Shown here: positions 1 through 12,300 of the stretch, piece after piece
Position numbering within the stretch: position 1 is the first letter of the stretch
Layout of the letters: every line of letters starts with the position of its first letter
Assembly: GCA_037039925.1 (NCBI GenBank)
Contig: JAXRKP010000939.1
Location: 92,001-156,000 of the forward strand
Direction of reading: 5' to 3'
Source of the DNA: Doris montereyensis
Taxonomy: Eukaryota; Mollusca; Gastropoda; Nudibranchia; Dorididae
Length of the DNA: 64,000 nucleotides
Position numbers and translations under genes: made by a program
Notes under the pieces: model-generated
What the model saw: only the letters and a program-made list of their open reading frames with translations
Databases searched by the model: none
What the model was told of the DNA's origin: nothing

Positions 1-2450
1 TGGTTTAGTTCTATCTTAGTTTGTATGCCGTCTGCTTTGGTTTTATCTCCTATTGTTGTATTTCTGATTTTGTCTCTTTTACTTTTCCCTACTACTGTTC
101 TTAGATATTTCATTTCAGCTGCCTGTACTCTACTGTATTCTCTACTGTCTAAGGTTCAGGTTTCACTGCCATAGAGGATAGTAGGACAATAAACTGTGTT
201 GTATACTGCCATTTTGGTTTTTGTTGACAACTCTTGTTTACCTATATGGTTATAATTTGCACTTGCCTTTTTGATTCTCTGGCTGATTTCTTCTCTTAGT
301 TTTCCCTTTGAGTTAATCATTACACCGAGGTAATTATAGCTTTGAACTTCTTCCAAATTCTCCCTGACCAATTTAAGATTTTGTGATTTAGCTTCCCAAG
401 TTACTAGCATTGTTTTGGTTTTCTTTGCATTTACTCTCATTTCTCTTTTATTTAGTTCATTGTTCATCATGTTGATATCCGACTGTAGGTCACTTTTTGA
501 TTTTCCAATCAGAACTAAACCATCTAAATGAAAGCATTGATACATTTATGGTTTGAGCTTCCACATACCTACATTCATTTTCTTCATTATTTGAGGATGC
601 CTTTGTGACTGAATCCATAAATGTGATAAACAAAAGAGGACTTAGGATACAACTCTGTCTTACTCCTATATCTACATCAAATTCTGCAGATATATGTTTT
701 CGACTACTCTCACTGTACATGTTGGTTTATTGTAAAAACTTTTAATGGCTTCTACATTGTGTTCTTTTAAAGAATGCCATAGTTCATCCCTCTTCACAGT
801 ATCAAATGCCTTTTCTAAGTCAATAAAACACAAGTGCAAATCAATGTTTCTCTCAAGGAATTTTTCTATTATTTGTTTAATTATAAATATGTGGTCTTGT
901 ACATTTCTTCCTGGTCTAAATCAACTTTGATGTTCTTCAATCTGATCCTCTACTCTTTTCCTTAGTCTCATTTCCAATATACGGGCATACACTTTTCCTG
1001 GTATGCTAAGTAGTGATATCCCTCTATAGTTTGAGCATTCCATATTGATCCTTTCTTATGTATTGGTACTACTGTTCCCTTTTTCCAGTCGTCTGGCACC
1101 TGTTTGGACTTTCATGTTTGTTGGCATATTGCATGTAGTAGTTTGACTGCCTCTCTCCCTTGATTTTTAATCAATTATGGATAAACTTGATCTGCTCCCG
1201 AAATCTTTCCTAATTTCACTTTTCTTATAGCTGTTTGGATTTCTTCCATTGAGATATCTACATCTTCAGCTGTCTCATCTGGATTACTTGTTACTCTTAC
1301 TAATTGATCTTTACTCCTTGTTTCATATGTTCTGGAGGGATTATGTAATTGTTGAAAATATTTTCTCCACGCTTCCATGATTTGGCTGTCTTCTTTCATT
1401 ATTTATCCTTTGGCGTTCTTAATTTGTCGTATTGGACATGCTTTGGTCTTTCGTATGCTCTTCACTTTCCCCCAGAACAGCTTTTGATTTCCTTGATATC
1501 TTTCTTGAAGTCTTTGTCCAAACTCTTCCCATTGTTTCTGTTTTGCCTCATTTCCTCTTTGGCAATAGTTCTTTTGCTAACGTAATCTTTCCTATCCTCT
1601 GGTCTCTTTGTTTGCAAGTATTTCTTCCAGGCATGCTTCTTTTCTTTGATCTTATTCTTGACATTCTCATTCCACCATGCTGTTCTTTTCCTATCTCCTT
1701 CAATTTGTTTCCTACCACAGACCTCTTCAGTACAACTGAGGAGTGTTTCTTTATACATTTCCCACTTTTCTTCTATTGTGCTATCATTCAGATCCATCTG
1801 CCTTTCACTGATAAATCTTTTTATCCTAGATTAGTATATCTGTTTTACTATTGGTTTATTAAGTTGCTCTATGTTTAGTTTAGTAGCTTTCTTCTTTTTC
1901 CTTTTCTGTTTGTTTTCTTCAGTCAGAAATTTCATGTTGGCAATCACCAGGTGATGATCACTAAATATTTCTGCTCCTTTATTTACTCTTGCATCCAATG
2001 TATTGTAAAAAAGGGAGATGCTATTATGTAGTGTATAATTGACTTTTCACATCTGTCTTCATATATTCTTGTATATTTGAGGATATCTTTATGAGGAAAA
2101 AGGTATTGACTATCTTCATGTTATTCTTTAGGCAAAAATCTATTAGTCTCTTTCCATTTGGAGAAGTTGTTGCCTCTCCTTCTTTACCTATTACTCCTCC
2201 TGACATTTCAACATTGTTGCCTACTCTCGCGTTTAAATCTCCTTAAACCATTAGTTCCTGTTTGTGTTTAAGATTCTCTGCAGCTTTTCGAAGATCTTTT
2301 TTCTTCTTTAGTGACGTCTTCGTTTGGTCCATAAGCTATTAATAATTTAATTTATCTGCCTTTTGGTTTAATATTTACCTCTAATAGCCGTGGGCTTATA
2401 AATTTCCAATTTTCTAGTAGCTTTTCATGCGAAGACATAATATATCAAGC
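1..2450 (-). mobile_element. Degenerate non-LTR retrotransposon (RTE-like LINE), truncated by window edge
   Basis: Read on the minus strand, the pieces appear in LINE ORF2 order. An endonuclease C-terminal piece (2206-2024, with NGKRLIDFCLKNNMKIVNT) is followed by a linker piece (1797-1462), then the start of the reverse transcriptase (1399-1175, with KISGADQVYP). Next come motif A (about 850-800, FIDLEKAFDTV) and a GVRQSCILSPLLF block near 660. The last piece (545-156) has a decayed YADD region, seen as HLDGLVLIG, then NAKKTKTM and YLGVMIN. Stops and frameshifts separate the pieces, so it is dead. It continues past base 1. Block order and wording resemble RTE-type ORF2 proteins, often mislabelled craniofacial development protein 2-like; the exact clade is inferred. 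It lies antisense just upstream of a BBS1 exon, so probably in a BBS1 intron. Confidence 0.85.
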
Positions 2451-2524
2451 AGATATGTTTTTGTAGAATGCTTTTTTAAAGAATTGTATCAAGTGAATTT
2501 ATTTTTTTCTCCTTTTGTCCATAG

Positions 2525-5500
2525 CAATGCACAGAACATTCCAAAGAGATCTTGCTGTAATGAGATTGAGAGTCATGAGGGAGTATGTCAAGGTGCTAGA
2601 CAATAGCCTCAACCCTATCTCCTCAGACCCTGCAGAACCCATAAAGCTGACTGCTCATGTAAATTTTTTGCATGTTTTTACCCAATACAGTAGTTTCCGG
2701 CTAAGTGAATTGTCGTTGGGAGACCAGAAAACTGTGCTCGTAGGCGAAGTCACTTATAGTCACATAATTTAGCGGCGTCAGTTGGAAAAGAAAACTTTCT
2801 CCTCTGAGTTCCCAAGTTGTTGCACTTGGTTGCAGGCTTGGAACTACCTTTGGCGTTAAGTGAAATGATCGACATAAGAATATGTTGAAATGTCTCACTG
2901 CTCATTAATGTGTGTCTGAAGATTGAACGTTTTATTGTTTTTTTTAACTAAATGACGTTGAGATGTATTTTTGAACAGACAATGCACTAAGCCGGAGTTC
3001 TTGCTCAACAACTGTGCACCTTAAGGGGTGAATTATTCAGAAAAACTATTGTTTCGCGTGATAACTGTGCACTTAAACAGACCATGCACTTAAACAGATC
3101 GTGCTCTTAGGCGGGTGTGCACATTTGGAATAATTTAACTTTTGTTTTTAATAGAGCACATTAATTTATTGGATATATGCTCTACAAAGGCTAATATTTT
3201 TGTCATTATCATTGTTGTTAATTTTTATTATTATTTATATTATTATTATCATTATTTTTATTCTTCATATCATCATTAATATTATTGTCATTGTTTTGTT
3301 ACTTACATGTAAATACTTTCAGCCAAGTAAATCTAAGAATTGGAATGTATCTAGTCCTGCTGTCCTTTTTCAATTTTGATTCCTGTACTCAACAAGCAGC
3401 AATTGAAAATGTATACACTAGAAGCTTGAATCTTGTCGGTCTCAAGAATGTTTTCTCATTAACCCTTTGCTGTTTGAATATCGGTCAGCTGATAGCACAG
3501 TGAAAGTTTGAGTTTCTGCTAAGCAACTTGCCCCGCTGTGTTTACATTTATTAGCCAAGATTATTATTTTTAGGATTATCAGACTAAAAAAATAAAATGC
3601 TTACATACAGAACTTTTATTTATGAAGACAGGGGGTTCAGATTTGGGGAAGTCGTGTATAAGTGATTGGTTAAAATGTTGATAAAGTTTAAGCATTTAAT
3701 CGCCATTGGTTTGGGGAAACTAAGCTGGTAAACTATTCAACTGCACTGCCAGAAGGTGTGTTGTTTTTTTATCAGACTCGAGCTTATTTTCTGAATCGCT
3801 TCAGGGTTTATTTCTAAGAAGAGCATTTCTTTGATATCTATAAAAAAAAGACTAGATAATGAAGATTGTAATGATATGTTAGTAGACTGGGGGTCGCAGA
3901 CTGAAACAATGATTAGAACATAGTATAGACCTGTAGGCCCACTTCATCTAGTACTTTATTAACACACATGGGTGTTGACCAATACAAAGAAACTGCTGTC
4001 CATGAACTCTGAAGTGGGTCAGAATGAGACTAAGCCATCCCATAATATCAAAGATGATGTCTATTCTCTTTTGGCTATATTAAAGAGCTCTTGTAGTGTA
4101 GAAGTTTATATTAGTTGTCAGCAAATTGAACGTTAGGAAGAGGCACGCTCTTCATGCAGGTTGGGCCATATAAAACACTGAGGGCTGAAAGTAGCCCGAG
4201 CAGATAAGGGTGAACAAAACTTTTATATCTCAAGATTGTAAGTCATGAAAAGAATTGTTAGTCTTAGCAGTTTGCATGGGCTTTTCAATAAAAGGTTCTC
4301 TTCTTGTGCTCTAATACTTACCAGGTCCAAGGCATTGGCCCAACTTTCAAATTTACCATCAAGTTACAAAATACATCCCTCAGTCAACTGTCTTCAAATC
4401 TTCTCATCGCATTTGACTATGATGACAAGTTGTATGACTTCAGAAGAAAATTGATTCAGGTTTGTATGTAATGTACAACATAAAGTTCCTTCAAGGCCAT
4501 AACGGCCCACAGAGCCGGAGCTTATCCCGATTTCAATAGTGTGATATGGAACAGGTAATAATAATCATCTCTTGAACAGGCTGCTAGTCTGACACAGGTT
4601 TTTACTCCCAAGCTAGTACTTGTATTCATTTATACCTGGGTTAGTGGGGAGGGGGGGGCGATGCATGTTGATTGTCTTTCCCGAGGAATACAACGTCGGG
4701 CCTAGCTTTGCTAGGATTCGAACCAGGGACCTCATGATCCCAAGTCCAGCAGCCTAACCACTCGGCCAGTGACACCACTAATGTACAACACAAATGAGGT
4801 ATAATATCAGATTTAAACCTTATTATAGTAGTCACTGGATAAATGCTCGCCCTTTTGGCGCCGTTAATATGTGTTTATAAGCATACCGTTTTGTGGAAAC
4901 TCAATTGGAGATAACCCATGTAATACAGAATGTCCAAAGGCAAAAGTTGTCATACAATTTTATTGATTATGCCCCTGGATTATCATCATCTACAATCACT
5001 GAAGGCCTTTTGAACATCACGCCCTGCTCTCACAATCCAACTTCTCTCAGCTCTCTGTGTGTATTATCTCCTCTGTCCAAGTCTTTTCAATTTCTTTGAC
5101 TGTATCCTCCCTTCACTGCTGTGAACGGTTGGCGGGTGTTACTGGTAGGTCCTACTTATTTCTTTTCACTCTTTTACCTATCATGTCATCTTGCTGTTTC
5201 CTCTTAATTCACTCTCAGATTACTGCAAATGGTGGACAGGGTAAATTTCAATTAAGCAAACAAACAAACAAACCTTCACTGCTCTAGCTAAACGTATCCT
5301 AGTCAATTATGTCACTTCTACACGTTGAAATATGTTTCGAATTTGTGATTGATAAATTTGTGATCCAGAGAATAAAATCTGGATAGCTAGTCTTTGGTCG
5401 TCAGGAAATCACAGAGACTAGGATCGGGACAATTGTAGGTCAGACATGACATAAGACTGTCTAACACCTTTGTCTTGGTTGTGCTAGGATAGACAACGAA

Positions 5501-6236
5501 GTCATGACACAAGAAGACTGACACATATTATTTGACCTCCTAGTGCTGTTCACTATAGTGTGCTATTTGTTTGCATATTATTATTTTTTAATGTTTTGTC
5601 ATTTCTTGTCAAAATATCACCAACTACACAACAGTTGAGAGTGATTATGAAGAGAATTTGTTACAACCACCGTTTGGCTATTGTAAACATGTAAAACAAA
5701 ATTCAAATCATGTTTTTATTTTCAGGTTCCGATGCTGGTGCCAGGTTTGACCTATGACTTTGAGACCTTTGTGGATTGTCTCTCTGATAAAGGGATCAGC
5801 GACAATGTCAAGGTTTGTCTTTGTTAAACCCGTTTAAAAATTTAAAGACAATGGACTTAATTTTTAGCTATGCTATCAAATCAGTAAGTAGTAAGTTACA
5901 TGCCGGCTTTGTACTCAAATTCCAAAAACATGGAACATTTCTTTAATAAATTTGGCAAAAAGGCTGCTGTGTGGCTTTTATTAGATGAGACAAAGATCCT
6001 CCTTTGGCAAAGCCATTCTTTAAAATGTGTATCATTATTTTCAAAATAAAACAAAATCACTGTCACAAAAATATCAGGTATTTTACTGATGTTACAGTTA
6101 CAATTAATGCAAAATGTTCCTTATTATATTTTTCTTCTCTTCTTTCCAGGTTTATGTTCTGAAAAGTGGCAATTCTATGCCTGTGATTACAGGCAATGTC
6201 AGCATGCCTATTAGTGAAAGCATTGTTGTAGTGTGA
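2525..6236 (+). CDS. BBS1: BBS1, BBSome subunit, C-terminal exons only (partial)
   Basis: Four exons: 2525-2658, 4325-4459, 5726-5812 and 6150-6236 (TGA at 6234-6236). All junctions are GT/AG, phases agree, and the joined frame is open. BBS1 is a subunit of the BBSome, the coat that moves membrane proteins in and out of cilia; the visible part is the C-terminal gamma-adaptin-ear (GAE) domain. Diagnostic stretches are [37 protein letters not shown] across the first junction, [20 protein letters not shown], and the final NVSMPISES. These match animal BBS1 almost block for block and do not fit other BBS subunits. The beta-propeller exons lie upstream of the window. Exon 1 here starts with the last two bases of a codon. 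Introns hold a family A SINE (4481-4778) and a family C repeat. No frameshift is seen, unlike SOS and DMAC2L. Confidence 0.92.
4481..4778 (-). mobile_element. tRNA-derived SINE, family A, copy 1, with 12 bp target-site duplication
   Basis: On the minus strand the element opens with a tRNA-like head: A box TGGCCGAGTGG and B box GGTTCGAATCC, close to class II (Leu/Ser) tRNA promoter consensus. A roughly 200 bp body follows, ending in GGCCTTGAAGGAACTTTA. It is flanked by the identical 12-mer TAATGTACAACA at 4469-4480 and 4779-4790, a classic LINE-mediated target-site duplication. It sits in a BBS1 intron. The intact duplication and good boxes suggest a fairly recent insertion. Confidence 0.9.
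5127..5258 (-). repeat. Family C short interspersed repeat (reverse orientation)
   Basis: This carries the family C landmarks in reverse: GGTTGGCGGGTG, TACTGGTAGGTCCTACTT, then ATTCACTCTCAGAT and GGACAGGGTAAATTTCAAT. The same block occurs about nine times in the window. It lies in the last long BBS1 intron. Confidence 0.8.
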
Positions 6237-6275
6237 GGCTCTCGTAATCTCAATATTTGTTGTCAAAGAGAATTG

Positions 6276-6277
<2 letters not shown>

Positions 6278-6360
<83 letters not shown>
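6278..6360. repeat. (TA)n microsatellite
   Basis: About 41 uninterrupted TA units, starting about 40 bases after the BBS1 stop codon, so probably inside its 3' untranslated region. It creates spurious reading frames of alternating Tyr/Ile on both strands. Confidence 0.97.
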
Positions 6361-6370
<10 letters not shown>

Positions 6371-6556
6371 ATGATGCAAAATTCACCCTATAAATGCAAA
6401 GAAGTATTTTTAGAATCATTTTTATTTTTTAACCAGCAATTCTGCAATAGTTTTAAGCGTTTAACCTATGGTGAGACAGTTAACGATAACATCAGTAATG
6501 TTTGAAGATTGACAATCAATATTTTTTAAATCATGTAGTATCCTTATCTATTGGTA

Positions 6557-6562
6557 AATAAA
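6557..6562 (+). terminator. Candidate BBS1 polyadenylation signal
   Basis: AATAAA lies 320 bases after the BBS1 stop, in a reasonable position for the end of the transcript. Other AATAAA copies occur near 7585-7612, so the choice is an inference. Confidence 0.45.
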
Positions 6563-7048
6563 GTCTCATCTTGACTTTCGACTGTCATCAACATTTCCTT
6601 ACAGCTAAACCGGACACTACTAGGGCTACTTATTTAAGCCTGGGTGCATAGAGGTAAACAATGTAAAGTGTGTTTCTTGACGATACAATGTTGGGCCTAT
6701 CAAAACTAGAATTGAAAAACTCATGACCTCAAAGCCTTGAATTGTGATGAATTTAACATTAAACCACTAAAGCCTCATAATAAAAAAGACTACTTTCTCA
6801 TCTTTTTTTGTTGTTGTTATATACTCAAAAGGAAGTACAAAGATGGGGAACTTAGTTGTTAAGTTAATTGACTAGTTCCCTCTTGTTTTTCAAGAAAACA
6901 ACATATGCATGAGCACTTCTTTGGGTCTCAGTCTCAAACAATTTACATTTACATTTATACTGTTGTGTTGATGGTTTAACTGACTAGTGTAAATTGGTAA
7001 AAATGTAAACCTTCAGGTAACTTGTATAGTATAAGTTTGTTTCATTGG

Positions 7049-7183
7049 AATTTACCCTGTCCGCCATATGCAGTGATCTCATGGTGAATTTAAAGGAAGC
7101 ATCAAGATGAAAGATACCTAAAACAAGTAAAAGAGTGAAGGAAAGAAGTAGGACCTATCAGTAGCATCCACCAACCGTCCACT
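7049..7183 (+). repeat. Family C short interspersed repeat
   Basis: Begins TTTACCCTGTCCGCCATATG, continues GTGATCTCATGGTGAATT, and ends AAGTAGGACCTATCAGTAGC and CACCAACCGTCCAC. These are the shared landmarks of the family in direct orientation. Confidence 0.82.
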
Positions 7184-7253
7184 TGTAGGGATAGCACAAG
7201 ATCAAACTGCTTAACTGGAAGTTTTGTTGTGAATGTGAATGTAAGGTTATACA

Positions 7254-7488
7254 CAATGTTCCCTCTAATTTTTTTGTAGTCTGAGAAAACTGTGTGCATA
7301 CATTTTGGGTGATGTGCAGATTTTGAAGACGAAAAAAAAATCCCAATTGTGTGTGTTGCTTGCATGAGAATGAACGTTAGACAAGAGACTTTTTTTTATT
7401 GATGTGCACAGACATTTTTAAACTGTGCACACTTTCTACCTGGCGTGCACAAGCACATACGCACAGCTTAGAGTAAGAGGGAATATTG
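7254..7488. mobile_element. hAT-like non-autonomous DNA transposon (MITE)
   Basis: The ends form an inverted pair: CAATGTTCCCTCTAA on the left and, reverse-complemented from the right, CAATATTCCCTCTTA. CA..GTTCCCTCTAA ends are typical of hAT elements (established knowledge). The interior is rich in TGTGCAC motifs. No clear 8 bp target duplication was found, so boundaries are approximate. Confidence 0.5.
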
Positions 7489-9336
7489 GCCACACATATC
7501 ATAAAAAATGTGTACATATTTCTAGACATGACTTAAAATTTCAACACTGAGTACTCAGCTGTACATTGTCAAACTTTTGTTGTGATATTTTATTGAATAA
7601 ATTATAAATAAAAGATAACAACTGATTTTGATTTCATTTTGTCTTTTGCGAATTCTTTTTTTTTTTTTAGGGAGGGAGAGGGAGGGCTAGGGAAAGGAGG
7701 GAATAATAGCCCATCTTTCTTTTCTTTTTTTTTTATGGTAAATCATGAATCTTTAGAAAGTTCTTTTTCAGAGCCCTCAAGACTCTCCTCAGTCTATTTG
7801 TTTTTAGCCTGTTATTGAAAAACATCTGCAGGAAATTATAAGTTCTTCATGTGGTTTTTTTTTCTAGTTACTCGGTTATTATTCAACTTTTACTCACATT
7901 TCACAAGTGACCAACTTTTTAGATTCTCAACCATTGCAGACATTTTGAGAAGTATGTTCAGAAGTTGTTACATATGTATACAAGGTATGTGCTCTCAATG
8001 AAGCAATCTTAATAATCTACTGATAGATAGATACATGTACACTGTACCAACATAATAGAGCAAGAAACACATGAAGAGAATGTGAAAGTCTTGGGAGTTT
8101 TATTTATTCTTAGAATCTTTTTTTTTTTGGCTCACTTTTTTTTTAACATGCCTTCACATAAAAATTACATTTTCCCGTCATGTCAAAAGATCCACAATTT
8201 CAGTCTCTTTTAATGTATTATTATATAGATCGAAGTCTCATTAAAGTCTTTGAAAAACTTGAAAATGGTAGTTTTTGTGTCTGTTAATCTCCCTAAAAAT
8301 AGAAACTAACAATCCCCACTGATCAGCATGCTCCATTTCATTTATGTAACACATTGTCTCCGCCAAATGTATCTTCTACAAGTACAAGCCATATTTAATA
8401 TGACATCACACATGTAATCACTTTCAGAAATTGTTATGTCCCTTATTATGTTAAAATCAATAAAATATTTAGAAACTATTCTTATGATGTGATGGTCAAT
8501 AGGTTGTACACTCATGTTTGAACAAAAACAAACACAAAAAGAACGTTTTCATTGTACAAATTAACCATTTACAAAATTCAGAGAACAAACAGAAAAACTC
8601 CTGAAATAAAATAACTCAAAGATTGTTTTGTAATTTAATAAGTCAAACTTTAATTATCTTTACAATGGGTAACAGACAATATCCTATGATGAGTAATGGC
8701 CACTTTTTTCTTATTTTTTTGTTCTCACCGTAAAAAAATCTAAAACATAAACAAATAAACAAATACTTTCTACATTTTACATTTTCTTGGACAGAGAAAT
8801 TTCTGCTCAATTTGGGTTTTTTTTATTCAACATGGGAAACCTTTTCTTGGACAGCGAACATAGAGAGAAACAGAGACAAAGAGAAGAAGAGATTGTAAAA
8901 TTGTGTTTAACAAACCAATGAAATGATGAATACAAATTTTGAAAATAAAGACAAGGCATAATTATGTTCATTAACTTAAATAGTTTGATTCAACCACTCC
9001 ATCCATATTCAATTTTGCAAAACATTCAACAGCCAGTAAATCATTATAACAATTTCAAAATTTAATCAGACAGTTCCTTCACCCGGTATTGCCCATGTTA
9101 TCACTATCAACACTTTCAGCATAATATACATGACGCTTATCAAGTTTAGCGCTTCAAATATTTAGAAGGAAAAAAAACAGTAAACAGAACAATGTAACAC
9201 AGCTTCATTTTAATATACTTGAACTTGCCTTACAATTTAAAAAGAAAGAAAGAACTATCCACAGACATATGTCTACAATGACATCATCACATAACATTTT
9301 GTAAAAGTATCACAGTAATATTAATGCTACATAATA

Positions 9337-12300
9337 TCATGAATCTACTTTCCTTATATATCGTTTTAATTCTTCTTGTGCTACATTCCCTATCTCTTTC
9401 ATATGCTTATCCTCTTCTTCAGATGATCCCTCTTCTGCTAATGACAGAAGTGCTCTGACTAATCTTGTTTCTCCACGGTGGTTCCACTCTGGTGGCTTCA
9501 AATCGCTGTCATTTAAGCCCAGCACCATCAGGTCTGGTAGTTTCTCTTCCAACAATAGGATGATCAAGCCCAGATGCTTGACTTTTGGCAGTTTTGAAAT
9601 TCGAAGGACCTTCAGTTTACTGTAAAAAGGCAAGAAGTTTTGGAAGAGGTTAAGAAGGATTCCATGGCTATATATATATATCCTGTTTTAAGTTTTAATC
9701 CAGTAAAATGCTGTTACTGAATATATTACAGAGAAAAAGCATAAGTAAGTTTTTCTTTAAACGAGGTGGTAAAATTAGTCAAGGGCTCAGAATTACATAT
9801 AGGTATATTACAGTAGAGTAATGTCTTCCCCTCACAAACGTAAGGGAGCAAACAGAGTGGCTTCGTTTTCGCCTCCTTTTTCCCTGTCTCTCTTTTTGGT
9901 TACCCCATTTTGGTGACTGAAGAATTTGATTTGTGGGAAATGTATTGGGTGCGCTAGGGTGGATTCCCTCTCCCCAAACCAATCCACAAGAAAAGGTGAG
10001 GGGAGATATCTGAGCTCTCAACTAAATTTCAATCACCTTTCTCCCACCAAATCTGTACACACATGTGTATAAGCACATTTTTACACAGAGATATATTCAG
10101 ATTTTTAAAAGCATTGATGCGGAAGCTACTCTGTCAACTCATCTCCTCTACTCTTTCCACTTTCCTCTCCTTGAAAAGGATAGTTATCTCTTAATGCCAT
10201 GTTAAATATCGCTCTGTTTGCCTCTCTAACACTTTTGACACAGGAAACACGATTTAAGACCAGAGTAAAGGATAATTTTGAAAGAAGATGACATAGATTT
10301 CACTGTCAGTTTGCTTAACTCATACGATTGTCGCCGGGTCATAACTATAGAAAGATCGCGTATACGCAGTTGCAGTACGGAGCATTTTCTAGGCTTATTA
10401 TTCTACTTCTGTTTCCTACCGGAACAAGCTCTCTAGCGTGAATGCTTGATTTTTAAAGATTTTTTTACTATTGGCAGTGCAAACCTTCGACGTAACCAGT
10501 TTTCATTGCAAACTTACAAAACAACTACTACCACTAGTACAACAAGTAGATCTACAAGTCAGAAACAGAATAGACCGCAATGTTTTCGATCAGTTTAACG
10601 GCTCATCAAGGGGGACTCGGTAGTCCAGAGGCAAGGTGTCGGCCTCTCAACCAAGAAGTAGTGGGTTCAAATTTGAGCCCTGCCAACAGTTGAAAAATTG
10701 TCTTGTGTTTTTTCGAGCAAAGTCTACCCCCTAGTCCTATCGGAGACGTACGATAAAAAGGTCCTGTATACAGATCACAACACTGTGCACGTTAAAGATC
10801 CCTTGGCTGTTTACAGGGCAGTCCGGGCAAAATTAAAAATCCTATCGAAAACCCCGAGATCACCTTAGTTCTGGATGTGGGTAAATCAAATCAAACAATT
10901 AAATCAGGCCGGCTCATCGTTTCTATCTCTTCATTGATGGAAGTAGTGTATTGTGTGAATGGTGCTTCCACCCCAAAAGATTTTTAGCTTAGCAATTTCA
11001 CCCTTTCACTCATCCCCACTCAAACAATCTAATGACACATAACCGATTTTTATTGATGCCAATATAAAGTTTGATCTCTTATGAACACTTTGAAGAGAAA
11101 ATAATAACAAATAAAAAAAAGTTACAAATATTTTTAAACCACCCTACTTTTCTGGGTACCCACGCCATTATCGTGTGTCGGATCTTGGGTAGTGTATGAG
11201 TTAAAACAGCTCATGTCCCCCTTTATCATTCTTCCATTGTCTGTTCCCTTACATCCCTTTGATCTGTTTTGATTCTCTCTCTTTAGACACTTTTCTACTT
11301 TATCTCATGCAAGCGTGCCAGGCTGCAATGGTGGAGTGATTTATCTTTATAATAAAGCTGGGTCTCTCAAACTTTGACTGAGGCAAAGTCAGAAACCACT
11401 GTACCAGATATGGGCGATATCAAGTATGATTATTAGATCAGTGCTCAATACTGAGGACATGCAGGCTTTTTATTGTAATGACAAGAAATTTTTTAATTAG
11501 TAACAATAAAAAGTTTCCTCTTCTACTTACAAAAAAAAAACAACTTTTGGTTAACTATAATTAACATAGAAGATGTAATTGACATTAGAAATTTAGTTTG
11601 TGCATATTCTTAAGCTGATATATGTCTGAAGTATGATCCTTACTTCAAATCTTCAAATCATCAAATTAAATAAAGGAGTTAAAATAGACAATGAATAAGT
11701 AAATATTTCTTTCCCTTTACCAGACAATGGAAAAGATAAATTGAACAATGCTGAAAAATCATAGAAACTCAATCAAAACTCACTGGAGACACTGTAAAGC
11801 AGTAAGTCCATTGTCTGTAATTTCTGGGCAATCAGAGATGTCTAAATATTCAAGGGAGTCTCTCAAACGCTGAAGCCTTGCCAGACACCAGTCATCAACA
11901 AAAGGGCAGTCATGGAACTTCATGAAACGGAGCTTCGATAGACCAACTGCAAGAAATCAATTCAGATTAATCAAATCAATTAATTATTATTACAGTGGAA
12001 CCTCTCCAATCGGTAAATCTTGGTGGATCAAAAAATCATTCCGGTATGCTGGGTTTCCCGATTACCCGGGGACCTAGAGATTTCAGTTCTCTATCTCTCT
12101 CTCTCTCTTTTTCTCTCCATGTCTGTCTTCTCTCTCTTTTTTTTTTCTCTTTCTCTCTTTCTCTCTGACTCTCTCTCTCTTTCTATGCCTCCCCCCCTCT
12201 CTCTCTCTTTGCCTGTCTGTCTGTCTGTTTCTCTCTCTCTCTCTATCAATTTATTGGAACCACAGACCAGTTGATAAAATCAAACGTATCATGCATCAGT

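Larger units (their letters stand above)
6563..9336. other. Intergenic region between convergent BBS1 and DMAC2
   Basis: No conserved coding exon was recognised. It holds a family C repeat (7049-7183), a hAT-like MITE (7254-7488), several T and A runs, and AT-rich single-copy-looking DNA. On the minus strand, AATAAA at about 8822-8827 could be the DMAC2 poly(A) signal. Confidence 0.6.

Noticed and set aside
6063..6505. Tyr-Ile repeat proteins on both strands
   Set aside because: Product of the (TA)n microsatellite after BBS1.
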